From a bacterium (GTDB taxonomy: Bacteria; Elusimicrobiota; Elusimicrobia; UBA1565; UBA9628): 49,874 nt of DNA. The stretch's first letter is position 1; every line of letters begins with the position of its first letter. The DNA is taken from NCBI GenBank assembly GCA_021806745.1, contig JAJZQS010000003.1:1-49874 (forward strand), written 5' to 3'. The position numbers and the translations under genes were made by a program. Of this stretch, positions 26,328 to 35,169 are shown in pieces. A model generated the notes under the pieces. That model saw only the letters and a program-made list of their open reading frames with translations, had not been told where the DNA came from and searched no databases.

Positions 26328-27203
26328 TCAGGCCGGAACGATGTCGCGATATTGAAAGCGCCCGTCGCGCGCGAACGCACCGCCCAATCGCACGCGCAAC
26401 GGCCGGGGAAATATCGGTCCGGCGTAGACGAGCGTGTGGTATTCGCCGCGCTCGCCGCAAGGATCGGCGGACGCGGGAAGCTCGCGCAGGAGCTTCTCAT
26501 CGAGTTCGCGCCCGGCGAAGGAAGCGTCGAGCGCGCGCGTGTCCACGCACGACAGCACCGCGCGGAAACGCCGGGAGACGAATTCGCGCGCCAACGCGGC
26601 CGTGTCCTGTCCCCAAAGCGGATAGAGTCCGAGGAATCCGGCCTTGGCCAGGCGCTCGTCACGCCAGCGCCGCAGGTCTTCCAGAAAGATGTCGCCAAAC
26701 GCCGCGGTCCGCACGCCCTCGGCGCGCAGCTCCTCCAGGCACTCTCCCAGGCGTTTCTCATACAGGGAGTCCGGACAATCGCGCGCGATCGGCATCAAGC
26801 GAAGCGGCAGGCCCAGCCGCAGGGCCTGCGCCCGGATGAGCTCCGTACGCACGCCGTGCATGCCGACGCGGTCTTCCCCCTCCACGACCGAGGTGACCAG
26901 CGCGGCGACGCGGTATCGTCCGCCGGCCGCCAAGCGGTCTAGGGCCAGCGCGCCGTCCTTGCCTCCGCTCCAGAACAGCGCGACGCCTTCGCGTCCCGCG
27001 AGTTTTTCCTCACGGGCTTTCGCCAGGCGCTCGATTTGCGCGCGGGCGCAGTCGGGGCAGGCGCAATCGTCGCCGGTGAAGGGGAGGGCGTGCGGCAGGT
27101 CCTCGCACCAGCACGACGCGCGGCCGTCTTGCGGGCCGCAGACGAATCGGCGTCCGCACGACGCGCAGATTTTCTCTTTCGGGCGGCGATGATCGGAAGC
27201 CAT
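26328..27203 (-). CDS. Cys-rich CWC-like domain fused to Dph6-like (diphthine-ammonia-ligase family) PP-loop ATPase
   Basis: CASCGRRFVCG...SCWCEDLP...DCACPDC then ALFWSGGKDGALALDRL...MHGVRTELIRAQALRLGLPLRLM...AFGDIFLEDLRRWRDE. Confidence 0.8.
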   Translation of the reverse strand: MASDHRRPKEKICASCGRRFVCGPQDGRASCWCEDLPHALPFTGDDCACPDCARAQIERLAKAREEKLAGREGVALFWSGGKDGALALDRLAAGGRYRVAALVTSVVEGEDRVGMHGVRTELIRAQALRLGLPLRLMPIARDCPDSLYEKRLGECLEELRAEGVRTAAFGDIFLEDLRRWRDERLAKAGFLGLYPLWGQDTAALAREFVSRRFRAVLSCVDTRALDASFAGRELDEKLLRELPASADPCGERGEYHTLVYAGPIFPRPLRVRLGGAFARDGRFQYRDIVPA

Positions 27204-27429
27204 GATTTAGAGCGGCGGCTTGACGCCGCCAAGACCGAGCGCGCCGTAAACAATGTCCGCGAAGTTAGGCCGCATTTTGTCGATGACTCTCCCGCGCACA
27301 GCGTAGTCCGTCTTCGCGCCATTCGCAAGTGCGCTTGACTCGCCGCGAAGACATGCGATCCGGACCGCCGTCCTATTCCGCATCGATTTCGCTTGAGCGT
27401 CCAACATGAAAATGCGATCTTGACCTTTC

Positions 27430-28011
27430 ATGGAATCAAACCCTCCACTTCGCGTTCTCGGCGGCGCCGCTTTTGCCGCCCTGGGATTAATGGGGGCCGG
27501 TTGCGGCATGCCCGTGCTGCGAGTCCCCACTCATTACACGGCGGAACAATTGCCGGTCGCCGAAAAACTCCCTCTGCGCGTCGGCCTCCTGATCCCCGAG
27601 TCGACGCTCGACTATCAGTATCACGCGTCATCCGAAGTTGCATATCAGTTCGGCCTGAATCTGCCCGAAGTTTGTCGTCAGATATTTCTGCAGGTTTTCG
27701 ACAGCGTCGTTTTCGTACAGGAGCGGGACTACCGATCGTACGATTTGATCATCGAACCCAGTTTCGACGATGCGAAGACGCGCATCGATGCCCCGCCGTT
27801 ATTCGCATTCTCGCGCGCGACCCACGCGGTCATCGGCATGACCTTCGAAGCCGGGAATGCCTCCGGCATGAGGTGGCGCAAAAGCTTCGTCGAAGACATG
27901 ACGACGGGTGCCGACGGGATGTTTCAGGGCTCGGCCGTTTCAAAAGCGGTGGCCGCGGCGGCGCTGGCGTTGCGTTCCGAACTGGCCTCGGCCGCGTCGG
28001 GGGCGAAGTAG
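27430..28011 (+). CDS. Predicted lipoprotein of unknown function
   Basis: MESNPPLRVLGGAAFAALGLMGAGCG lipobox; 193 aa. Confidence 0.7.
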   Translation: MESNPPLRVLGGAAFAALGLMGAGCGMPVLRVPTHYTAEQLPVAEKLPLRVGLLIPESTLDYQYHASSEVAYQFGLNLPEVCRQIFLQVFDSVVFVQERDYRSYDLIIEPSFDDAKTRIDAPPLFAFSRATHAVIGMTFEAGNASGMRWRKSFVEDMTTGADGMFQGSAVSKAVAAAALALRSELASAASGAK

Positions 28012-28032
28012 CATGCGGCCCTGGATAATGCG

Positions 28033-28674
28033 ATGAGAACAGAGCCCGCCGCCGCATTCCTCATCGCGGCACTTTCCGGCTGCGCCTTCAAGGTCACGAC
28101 GCCGGGCGTTGCCTTGAATGCTCCTCCCCCCCAATCGCCGACCTTGTCGATCGGAGCCGTCGCGTCCGGCATCGATGTCTCGGACGCGGAACAGCCGAAC
28201 GACTACTTCAGTTTCCGGAACGACTTCTACTCGACGCTGACCACCGAATCGCACGGGCTGATCACCCCCTATACCCACCAGCGGCTCCATTTGTACGCGG
28301 CCATTCATTGCCAGTACGACGAGCTCGGCATGGGAAGCATGCTTTGGGATACGCTCACGATGTTTATCCCGCCCCTCGGCTTCATTCCGGTCGCCAGTTC
28401 GGAAAAATACACCATCACTTATTCAATCCGGGACCGTGATGACCGCGTCGTCTATTCGCGGTCGCTCAAGGGTGCGGTGGGAGGCTCCATCAAAGGCTGG
28501 TATCTCGGGCAAATCAATGCTTATGAAGATCTCCTGGACGCCGAAGGGCCGCTCATCGCAAAAAACGCGGCGCGTCTCGTCCTTCAAGACGTGTTTGAGA
28601 ACGCCGCGGTGATTTCCGAGGACGCAGCTCACGATTTGCGCGAGAAGGCGGCCGCGGCGCCCACCAGCGAGTAA
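28033..28674 (+). CDS. Predicted lipoprotein of unknown function
   Basis: MRTEPAAAFLIAALSGCAFKV lipobox; 213 aa. Confidence 0.7.
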   Translation: MRTEPAAAFLIAALSGCAFKVTTPGVALNAPPPQSPTLSIGAVASGIDVSDAEQPNDYFSFRNDFYSTLTTESHGLITPYTHQRLHLYAAIHCQYDELGMGSMLWDTLTMFIPPLGFIPVASSEKYTITYSIRDRDDRVVYSRSLKGAVGGSIKGWYLGQINAYEDLLDAEGPLIAKNAARLVLQDVFENAAVISEDAAHDLREKAAAAPTSE

Positions 28675-28710
28675 AAGCCACTCCACGCGCCGCAGGCGCA
28701 GAGCTTGCGT

Positions 28711-30639
28711 TCAAAACGACAGCTTGACGCCGCCGTAGCCGGCCGCGCCAAGCGTACCGTAGCCCTCCACCTGCTCGTAGCGCTTGTCGAACATGTTGTC
28801 GATGCGCGCCGTCAGCGTGAGATGCGAGGCGAGCTGATACTCGGCCGAGGTGTGCCAAAGCCCGTAGCCCCCCAAGGTCACCGGCGTGGCCGGATAGTTG
28901 GAGTAGTTCATGTCTTGGCTCGGCCCCGTGTAGGTCGCGCCGATAAGCCACGACAGGCCTTTGACCGGATGCAATTCCAGATCGCCGCCGAACTTGATCG
29001 CCGGGCGGCGCAACAGTTCGGTGTTGTTGTCGAGATCGCGCGCGTCGGTGTAGGTGAAGTTGCCTCGGACGGTAACCGAGGACGCCGCCAGGACTTGGCC
29101 CGTCAGTTCGACGCCTTGAGAGCGGCTGCGGCCGACGTTGTAGTAGACGTTGGTGGCGGAATTGAAGTCGATGAGGTCGCGGACGTCTTCGTGGAAATAG
29201 GTCGCTCCCAGGCTGGCGCGTTTGTCCCAGAAGTCTTGAGAGATCCCCGCGTCGTAGGAGAAACTGCGCTCGGGCGAGAGTCCCGCGTAACCGTATTGGG
29301 AGTAGAGCTGATAGATCGACGGCGCCTTGAAGCCGGTGCCGATGCTGGCCTTGAGCTGCGTCTGAGTCTCCGGGATCAGGAAATTCGGCGAGACGCGGTA
29401 GGTGTCGGCCGAGCCGAACTGGGAGTTGTCGTCGTGGCGGCCGCCGATGGAGATGAAAAATCGGTCGTCGTATTTCAGCAATTCCTCGGCGAAGGCGCTT
29501 TTCGTGTAGATGTCCTGGTTGCCGAAGATCGAGTCATAGGGGCCATACGAACTCACCGAGGTGTAGGATTCGTGCGCGCGCTCCTCTTGGGATTCCACGC
29601 CCGCGGTGAGCGTATTCCAAGAGGCGGGCTTGGCGACTATTTGATAGCTGAATTTCGTCGTCTGGCCGTAGGTGGATTCGTTGGATTGGCTCGTTGGATT
29701 GACATAGGAGGGATTGTCCAGGAACAGGCGGCTGGTCGTGGACTCGCCCGCCAGGACTTTCTGCACGAGTCGGCCGTCGAAATCCGAAACCGTCAAATGG
29801 GCGGACAAGTCCGTTTCCCGGAAAGCCCCGGTGTAGGCCGGGTCCTGTCCGCCCGCTCCGCCGTAATCGGCCAAGCCGTAAAACGAGTTCGAATCCCGCG
29901 CGTCCAAATCCAACCGGACGCCCTTTGCAGGCTTGATTCCCAAGGACCCCGACAGCGTCGTGTCGCGATATGGATCGCGGATCGTGTTGCCGTAGTCGCT
30001 GCCCGCGGCGGGAATGCTTCCGGTCGCCTGGCGTGACGCCGAGGCCGAGTAGTCGAGAAATTTCGACCCGCCGTTCAAGTCCCCCTTGTAAATGTCGGTG
30101 TTGTAGGAGCCCCACTCGGCCGAGACGGAGCCTTTCGCCTTCCCCGAGCCCTTGCGCGTGACGATGCTGATCACGCCGCCGATGGCGTCGGAACCATACA
30201 TCACGCTCTGCGGACCGCGCAGGATCTCGATGCGCTCGATGTTGTCGGTGGTCATGTTGGCGAAGTCGTAGGAAGCCGAGGTGCTCGCGGCGTCGTTGAC
30301 GGGCATCCCGTCGACGAGCACCAAGGTGTGGCTTGAATCCGAGCCGCGGATGAACACCGAGGTCGTCCCGCCCGGCCCTCCGGCCTGCACCACGTCCACG
30401 CCCGGCACCGTGCGCAGCAGGTCCGCGAGAAACGGCTCGCCGCGCAGTTCAATCTCCTTGCGGTCGATGACGGTGGCGTCGTTGCCCACCTGTTCGAGCG
30501 TCTCGTCGATGCGGTCCACGGAACTCAGGTGAGTGGAGGCGGGATCGACGGCGAGCGCGGAGTCTATTTGGGCCCGGGAGGATGCGGCAAGAAGGAACGC
30601 GGCGGCGGCGGCGGCGGCGACAAGACGGCGATGGTCCAT
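28711..30639 (-). CDS. btuB: TonB-dependent receptor, BtuB-like
   Basis: Plug domain GTTSVFIRGSDSSHTLVLVDGMPVND, IERIEILRGPQSVMYGSDAIGGVISIVT; C-terminal beta-barrel ending in F; riboswitch upstream. Confidence 0.88.
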   Translation of the reverse strand: MDHRRLVAAAAAAAFLLAASSRAQIDSALAVDPASTHLSSVDRIDETLEQVGNDATVIDRKEIELRGEPFLADLLRTVPGVDVVQAGGPGGTTSVFIRGSDSSHTLVLVDGMPVNDAASTSASYDFANMTTDNIERIEILRGPQSVMYGSDAIGGVISIVTRKGSGKAKGSVSAEWGSYNTDIYKGDLNGGSKFLDYSASASRQATGSIPAAGSDYGNTIRDPYRDTTLSGSLGIKPAKGVRLDLDARDSNSFYGLADYGGAGGQDPAYTGAFRETDLSAHLTVSDFDGRLVQKVLAGESTTSRLFLDNPSYVNPTSQSNESTYGQTTKFSYQIVAKPASWNTLTAGVESQEERAHESYTSVSSYGPYDSIFGNQDIYTKSAFAEELLKYDDRFFISIGGRHDDNSQFGSADTYRVSPNFLIPETQTQLKASIGTGFKAPSIYQLYSQYGYAGLSPERSFSYDAGISQDFWDKRASLGATYFHEDVRDLIDFNSATNVYYNVGRSRSQGVELTGQVLAASSVTVRGNFTYTDARDLDNNTELLRRPAIKFGGDLELHPVKGLSWLIGATYTGPSQDMNYSNYPATPVTLGGYGLWHTSAEYQLASHLTLTARIDNMFDKRYEQVEGYGTLGAAGYGGVKLSF

Positions 30640-30654
30640 GGTCTTCCCTCGAAG

Positions 30655-30795
30655 TTGCGGACTCGAGTCGGTCGACCGGACTGATCGCTTGCGCGAATCA
30701 CCGTTGCGGGGCAGCCCCGGAATCTCACCGGGTTCCTCCGACTCTGAGGAGTGGACCTTATCATTTGCGCGGGATTACGCGCAACGGCTCGGCCG
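30655..30795 (-). promoter_or_regulatory. Cobalamin riboswitch upstream of btuB
   Basis: Minus strand: GGAACCCGGTGAGATTCCGGGGCTGCCCCGCAACGGTGA...GATCAGTCCGGTCGACC matches the B12-box/cobalamin riboswitch core; boundaries approximate. Confidence 0.9.
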
Positions 30796-30930
30796 GCCCC
30801 GGGATGGGACTGAAACGAAACCATCTCAAATCCAACGCCGAAAGCCCCAAGCCTTTCTGGGCCCATCGGCACGCGCGTCTAGGACGATGGCCCCATGTCC
30901 CACCATGCGGGAGGCCGCTACGCTGTGCGC

Positions 30931-31719
30931 ATGAAATACCTCCTCGCCGCGCTTGCGACCGCCGCGGCCGCCTCCTCCGCCGCCGCTCAAAGCGCCCCCG
31001 ACGCGCGCATCGAAGCGTTGCTGTCGAACACCGGCTCTTTCGCGCAGCCGCTGGCCCTGCCCGCCGCGCCGTCCGCGGCGCCGCCCGCCGCGGCTCTCGC
31101 GCCCGCGCCGGTCGCCTCCGGTGCGCTCGTGCCTCCAGGGCTTTGGTCGACGCTGTCGGCGCCGGACTCCGCCACGCTGGCCTGGCTGGGCGCGCGAATT
31201 CCCGGGCTGGACCTCGGCCGGGTCCGCGTGCTGACCTTCGCCGACGCCGACGCGATCTTCGCCACCGCCGCCGATCGGCGGATGTCGCCGCTCGACGTGT
31301 TCTCCGATTCGGCGTTTCGCGGCGCCGAAATCTACTACATCCCCAAGGAGGTGATCGTGGAGATCTTCGCGCGCTACGAGATACGCGTGCTGACCCCGAT
31401 TTCCGGAACCTCCACGGACGGCCGGCCGTTCTCGATGCAGGCGCTTGTGCTCGGCGGCGGACGCGTCGAATCGCTCTACGATCTAAGCGATTTCGACGCG
31501 AACAACCCGATGTTCCCGGACTACACCTACAAGTTCTCCGGACGCGTGACCGAGACGATCAACGGCCCCGGCGACCTCGGCATCCAGGGCGTCTGGGTGC
31601 GCGACGGGTTCTTCACGCCGCGCATCGAGCGCATCGTGAAGATCTCCCCGACCGAAGGGCGCGTGGAGACCAACTACGGCAGCCGCGTCAAGCCGGTAAT
31701 GCCCATCAGCCGGCGCTGA
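30931..31719 (+). CDS. Secreted hypothetical protein
   Basis: MKYLLAALATAAAASSAAAQ signal peptide; TACGCT 6 nt upstream of ATG. Confidence 0.75.
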   Translation: MKYLLAALATAAAASSAAAQSAPDARIEALLSNTGSFAQPLALPAAPSAAPPAAALAPAPVASGALVPPGLWSTLSAPDSATLAWLGARIPGLDLGRVRVLTFADADAIFATAADRRMSPLDVFSDSAFRGAEIYYIPKEVIVEIFARYEIRVLTPISGTSTDGRPFSMQALVLGGGRVESLYDLSDFDANNPMFPDYTYKFSGRVTETINGPGDLGIQGVWVRDGFFTPRIERIVKISPTEGRVETNYGSRVKPVMPISRR

Positions 31720-31720
31720 A

Positions 31721-32527
31721 TCAGCGCGACTCGCCGGGTTTTGCCGACAAGAGGAGCTTGGAGCCGACCTCCGGACCGATGACCACGGTCTTCGCGTTGG
31801 AGGAATCGGCCAAGCGCCCCAACTCCTGGATGCGGTCGAACTGCAGGATGTCGGCGCTGAGGCTCTTGGACACGATCGCGTTGTAGTCGGCGATGCCGGA
31901 AGCCTCGACGCGCTTCTGGTCCGCCTGCGCCTGCGCGACCTGGAGCACATACTTCATCTTCAGCACGTCCTGCTCGGCGGCGAGCTTCTCGTCGATCGCG
32001 CGACGGATCGCGTCGGGAAGCTCCACGTTGCGCACGAGCACGGCCTCAAGCGCGATGTGCTTGCCCGCGAGCTTGGCCTCCAGGCCCTCGCGGATCTCGC
32101 GCTCGATGACCTCGCGCTTGGTCGAGTAGATCTCTTCGGGCGTGTAGCTTCCAAACACCCGCCGCGCGTCGGAGCGTAGCAGCGGCGCAAGAATTTTATC
32201 GTAATACTCCGGCCCGATCTGCTCGTGCAGCGCGACGATCTGGTCGCCCAGCAGGTGGTAGCGGATGGTCGCGTCGATGTTGATCTGCAGTCCGTTGCTG
32301 GCGATGACGTTGAGCACCTCGTCATTGCTCATCGTGCGCAAATCGTAGACGTAGAGTTCGTTCCAGGGCGCCACGACGTGGCGTCCCTCGCCCCAGGTGC
32401 GCTGCTGCGTGCCGCCGACGCTGTCCCACATCACGCCAATGCGACCCGGACCCACGCTCGCGCAGCCCGACGCCAACGCCGCCGCGGCGATCGCCGCCAG
32501 ACCCGCGGAATTTCTCGTCTTGATCAC
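31721..32527 (-). CDS. SPFH/prohibitin-like lipoprotein (GTG start)
   Basis: ALASGCASVGPGRIGVMW lipobox; prohibitin-like body IDATIRYHLLGDQIVALHEQIGPEYYDKILAPLLRSDARRVFGSYTPEEIYSTKREVIEREI. Confidence 0.8.
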   Translation of the reverse strand: MIKTRNSAGLAAIAAAALASGCASVGPGRIGVMWDSVGGTQQRTWGEGRHVVAPWNELYVYDLRTMSNDEVLNVIASNGLQINIDATIRYHLLGDQIVALHEQIGPEYYDKILAPLLRSDARRVFGSYTPEEIYSTKREVIEREIREGLEAKLAGKHIALEAVLVRNVELPDAIRRAIDEKLAAEQDVLKMKYVLQVAQAQADQKRVEASGIADYNAIVSKSLSADILQFDRIQELGRLADSSNAKTVVIGPEVGSKLLLSAKPGESR

Positions 32528-33360
32528 GGTTCCACCTCCACCAGATTCTTATCGCCGTTTTCCGACGCCAACACGACCGTCGCCGGGGAGTTCAACAGAC
32601 GCTGCCACGCGCGGCGGTCCTCGTCTTCCAGAATGTCGGCCGTCAGCGTCGGCGCCACGCGCGCGTGCGCGTCCGCGGTGCCGCGCGCCCGCTGCCGCCT
32701 CGCGTCGGCCCGCCCCCGGGCCAAAGCCACGTCCTGACGCGCCTGCAGGGCCTTCTGCTGCCACACCGAGGTGTCCGCGATCGCCGCGTTGGCGCCCGGA
32801 AGGTCCAGGAATATCCCGCGCAAAACCAACGCGTCCAGCGCGACATGACGCGGACGCAGGCGGGCCGCCGCCGCCTCGGTGATCGCCTTTTGCGCGGCCA
32901 AGACCGCGCCCGGGTCCACGAGTTCGCGCCAGCGATAGCGCGCCAGCACCCGGCGAACCTCGGACATCAAGATGGGCCTCACCAAGACCGCGTAGTAGTC
33001 CGTCCCCGTCTCCCGCTCCAGAGCGACGAGTTCCCCGGCGACTGGCCGATAGGAGACCAACGACGAGCCCGCCGTCACCGGCGCGCCGTCGGCCGTCAAC
33101 GCGTGAAGGTCCTCGTTTCGCTCCTGCTCGCGCACGTCGTAGAGCCGCGTCATCGACAGCGGGGCGATCGGCGCCTCGCCCTCGCCCAGTTCGCTCATCG
33201 CGCCCGTGGGCCCCATCACCACCGCGCGGCGGCCCGGCGGCACGCTCACGCAGCCCGCCAAGAGAAAAATCGCGCAGACCGAGGCGAGGCGCAGCAACTC
33301 GATGCCGCGTGCGGCCGCCGAGACCATCGCCGTCTTGCCCGCCACGCCCGCGTCCGTCAT
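32524..33360 (-). CDS. Second SPFH-like lipoprotein
   Basis: FLLAGCVSVPPGRRAVVMGP lipobox; LVSYRPVAGELVALERETGTDYYAVLVRPILMSEVRRVLARYRW; coupled to the downstream paralogue. Confidence 0.7.
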   Translation of the reverse strand: MTDAGVAGKTAMVSAAARGIELLRLASVCAIFLLAGCVSVPPGRRAVVMGPTGAMSELGEGEAPIAPLSMTRLYDVREQERNEDLHALTADGAPVTAGSSLVSYRPVAGELVALERETGTDYYAVLVRPILMSEVRRVLARYRWRELVDPGAVLAAQKAITEAAAARLRPRHVALDALVLRGIFLDLPGANAAIADTSVWQQKALQARQDVALARGRADARRQRARGTADAHARVAPTLTADILEDEDRRAWQRLLNSPATVVLASENGDKNLVEVEP

Positions 33361-33366
33361 CGCGCA

Positions 33367-33372
33367 ATTATA
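33367..33372 (-). promoter_or_regulatory. -10-like TATAAT 6 nt upstream of the SPFH lipoprotein start
   Basis: Direct reading; no good -35. Confidence 0.4.
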
Positions 33373-33411
33373 GATCATCGCGGGGGTCCGAACGGCGCCG
33401 GACAAAAGTGT

Positions 33412-33417
33412 TAAAAT
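33412..33417 (+). promoter_or_regulatory. -10-like TAAAAT 7 nt upstream of the panB ATG
   Basis: Direct reading; weak -35. Confidence 0.4.
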
Positions 33418-33424
33418 TCCGCCC

Positions 33425-34291
33425 ATGTCCGAAAAGACCAAGTCGGGCGCCAAGGCCGCGCCCGTCTACGCCGGAGACTGCGCCAAGCCCGTGACCACGG
33501 CTTCGCTCGTCGACATGAAGCGCAAAGGCGTCAAGATCACGATGCTGACCGCCTACGACTGTCCGACCGCGCGCGCGGCGGAGGAGGCCGGCATCGACGC
33601 CGTGCTCGTCGGCGACTCGGTGGCGATGACCAAGCTCGGCTACGAAAGCACTCTGCCCGTGACGATGGAGGAGATGCTCCACCACGTGAAGGCCGTCAAG
33701 CGCGGGCTGTCGCGCGCGCTGCTCGTGGCCGACATGCCCTACCTCAGCTACGAACTCGATGCTAAGGAGGCCGCGCGCAACGCGGGCCGATTTCTGAAGG
33801 AAGGCGGCGCGCACGCGGTCAAGCTCGAGGGCGGCCTGGAGGTCGCGCCGATCGTCAAGGAACTCGTCAAGGTCAACGTCCCCGTTTTCGGACATCTCGG
33901 ACTCACCCCCCAGGCGGTGCACCGCCTTGGCGGCTACCGCGTCCAGGGGCGCAAGCCCGAAGACGCCGAGCGCATCGCCACCGAGGCGCGCGTGCTGGAA
34001 GGCGCCGGAGTCTGCGCCATCGTGCTCGAATGCGTGCCCGCCGAACTCGCGCGAGACATCACCCGCCGGGTCTGCGTGCCCACCATCGGCATCGGCGCCG
34101 GAGCGCACTGCGACGGCCAAGTCCTGGTCAGCGACGACATGCTCGGTCTGACCGAAGGCGGACCGACGAAGTTCGTCAAGCGCTACGCGGACCTGCGCGC
34201 TCAGGCGGTGCGCGCCATGGCCGACTACTGCCGCGAGGTGCGCGAAGGCCGCTTCCCCGGACCCGAGCACTCGTTTACGAATCCTTCATGA
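33425..34291 (+). CDS. panB: 3-methyl-2-oxobutanoate hydroxymethyltransferase
   Basis: MLTAYDCPTARAAEEAGIDAVLVGDSVAMTKLGYESTLPVTMEEMLHHVKAV; GHLGLTPQ; IGIGAGAHCDGQVLV. Confidence 0.96.
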   Translation: MSEKTKSGAKAAPVYAGDCAKPVTTASLVDMKRKGVKITMLTAYDCPTARAAEEAGIDAVLVGDSVAMTKLGYESTLPVTMEEMLHHVKAVKRGLSRALLVADMPYLSYELDAKEAARNAGRFLKEGGAHAVKLEGGLEVAPIVKELVKVNVPVFGHLGLTPQAVHRLGGYRVQGRKPEDAERIATEARVLEGAGVCAIVLECVPAELARDITRRVCVPTIGIGAGAHCDGQVLVSDDMLGLTEGGPTKFVKRYADLRAQAVRAMADYCREVREGRFPGPEHSFTNPS

Positions 34292-35169
34292 TCTGGGCCG
34301 TCGCAGGCGTCATCGCGCTGTCGGCGGGCGTGCTCGGCCTGTGCTGGTGGGGCTCGGGAATCGTCATGCACCCGCCGGCGATGTCGCCGATGTGGGTTTT
34401 CCCGGAGCAGTTCGGCCTGCGCTACGAGAAAGTCTCCTTCAAAACCCGCGACGGGCTGGAACTTAGGGGCTGGTTCATCCCCTCGCCGACCGGCGACCCG
34501 CGCACCCTGGTCATGTGCCACGGCTGGGGCGACAACAAGGGCGAACTGCTCAAGATGACCGGCTTTCTCAACGAACGCCCCGGCCTCAACCTCCTCTATT
34601 TCGACTTCCGCTCCCACGGCGAGAGCGAGGGCGAGTTCACCACGATCGGCGGCCTGGAAACGCAGGACTTCGACGCCGCCGTCGAATGGCTGCGGAGAGA
34701 AAAGCCCGGGCTCGCCGCGCGCGCGGGCGTCTTCGGACTGTCGATGGGCGCGGCGGTGGCCGTGGCCTCCTTGCCCAATCACCCGGATCTGCGCTGCGCC
34801 GTGGTGGAAAGCCCGTTCTCGGACTACGCCGGCGTCGTCGAGCGCTGGAGCTGGAACAACCTGCGCATCCCGCGCTTTCCGCTCATCGACATCGCGATGG
34901 TGCTGCTGCGGCTTCGCGTCGGAAACCCCCGCGTGGATCGCTTCAACCCCGTCGAGGCCGCGCCACGCATCGCGCCCAGGCCCGTGCTGATGATCGCGGG
35001 CGAAAAAGACGACCTGATGCCGGTCTGGGACGTGCGCCGCGTCTACGAGGCCGCGCGCGAGCCCAAGCAACTCTGGATCGTGCCCGACGCCCGCCACGCG
35101 AAATGCCGCGAGACGGCAGGTCTGGAATACGACACTCGCGTCGCGGCGTTCTTCGACAAGCACCTATGA
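34288..35169 (+). CDS. Alpha/beta hydrolase with N-terminal membrane anchor
   Basis: TLVMCHGWGDNKGE; GVFGLSMGAAVAV; PDARHAKC. Confidence 0.88.
   Translation: MIWAVAGVIALSAGVLGLCWWGSGIVMHPPAMSPMWVFPEQFGLRYEKVSFKTRDGLELRGWFIPSPTGDPRTLVMCHGWGDNKGELLKMTGFLNERPGLNLLYFDFRSHGESEGEFTTIGGLETQDFDAAVEWLRREKPGLAARAGVFGLSMGAAVAVASLPNHPDLRCAVVESPFSDYAGVVERWSWNNLRIPRFPLIDIAMVLLRLRVGNPRVDRFNPVEAAPRIAPRPVLMIAGEKDDLMPVWDVRRVYEAAREPKQLWIVPDARHAKCRETAGLEYDTRVAAFFDKHL

Noticed and set aside
27207-27530. Small minus-strand ORF upstream of the CWC-Dph6 gene
   Set aside because: No recognisable motif; its best start shares CATG with the divergent lipoprotein start, leaving no room for signals. Possibly a gene remnant but unsupported.
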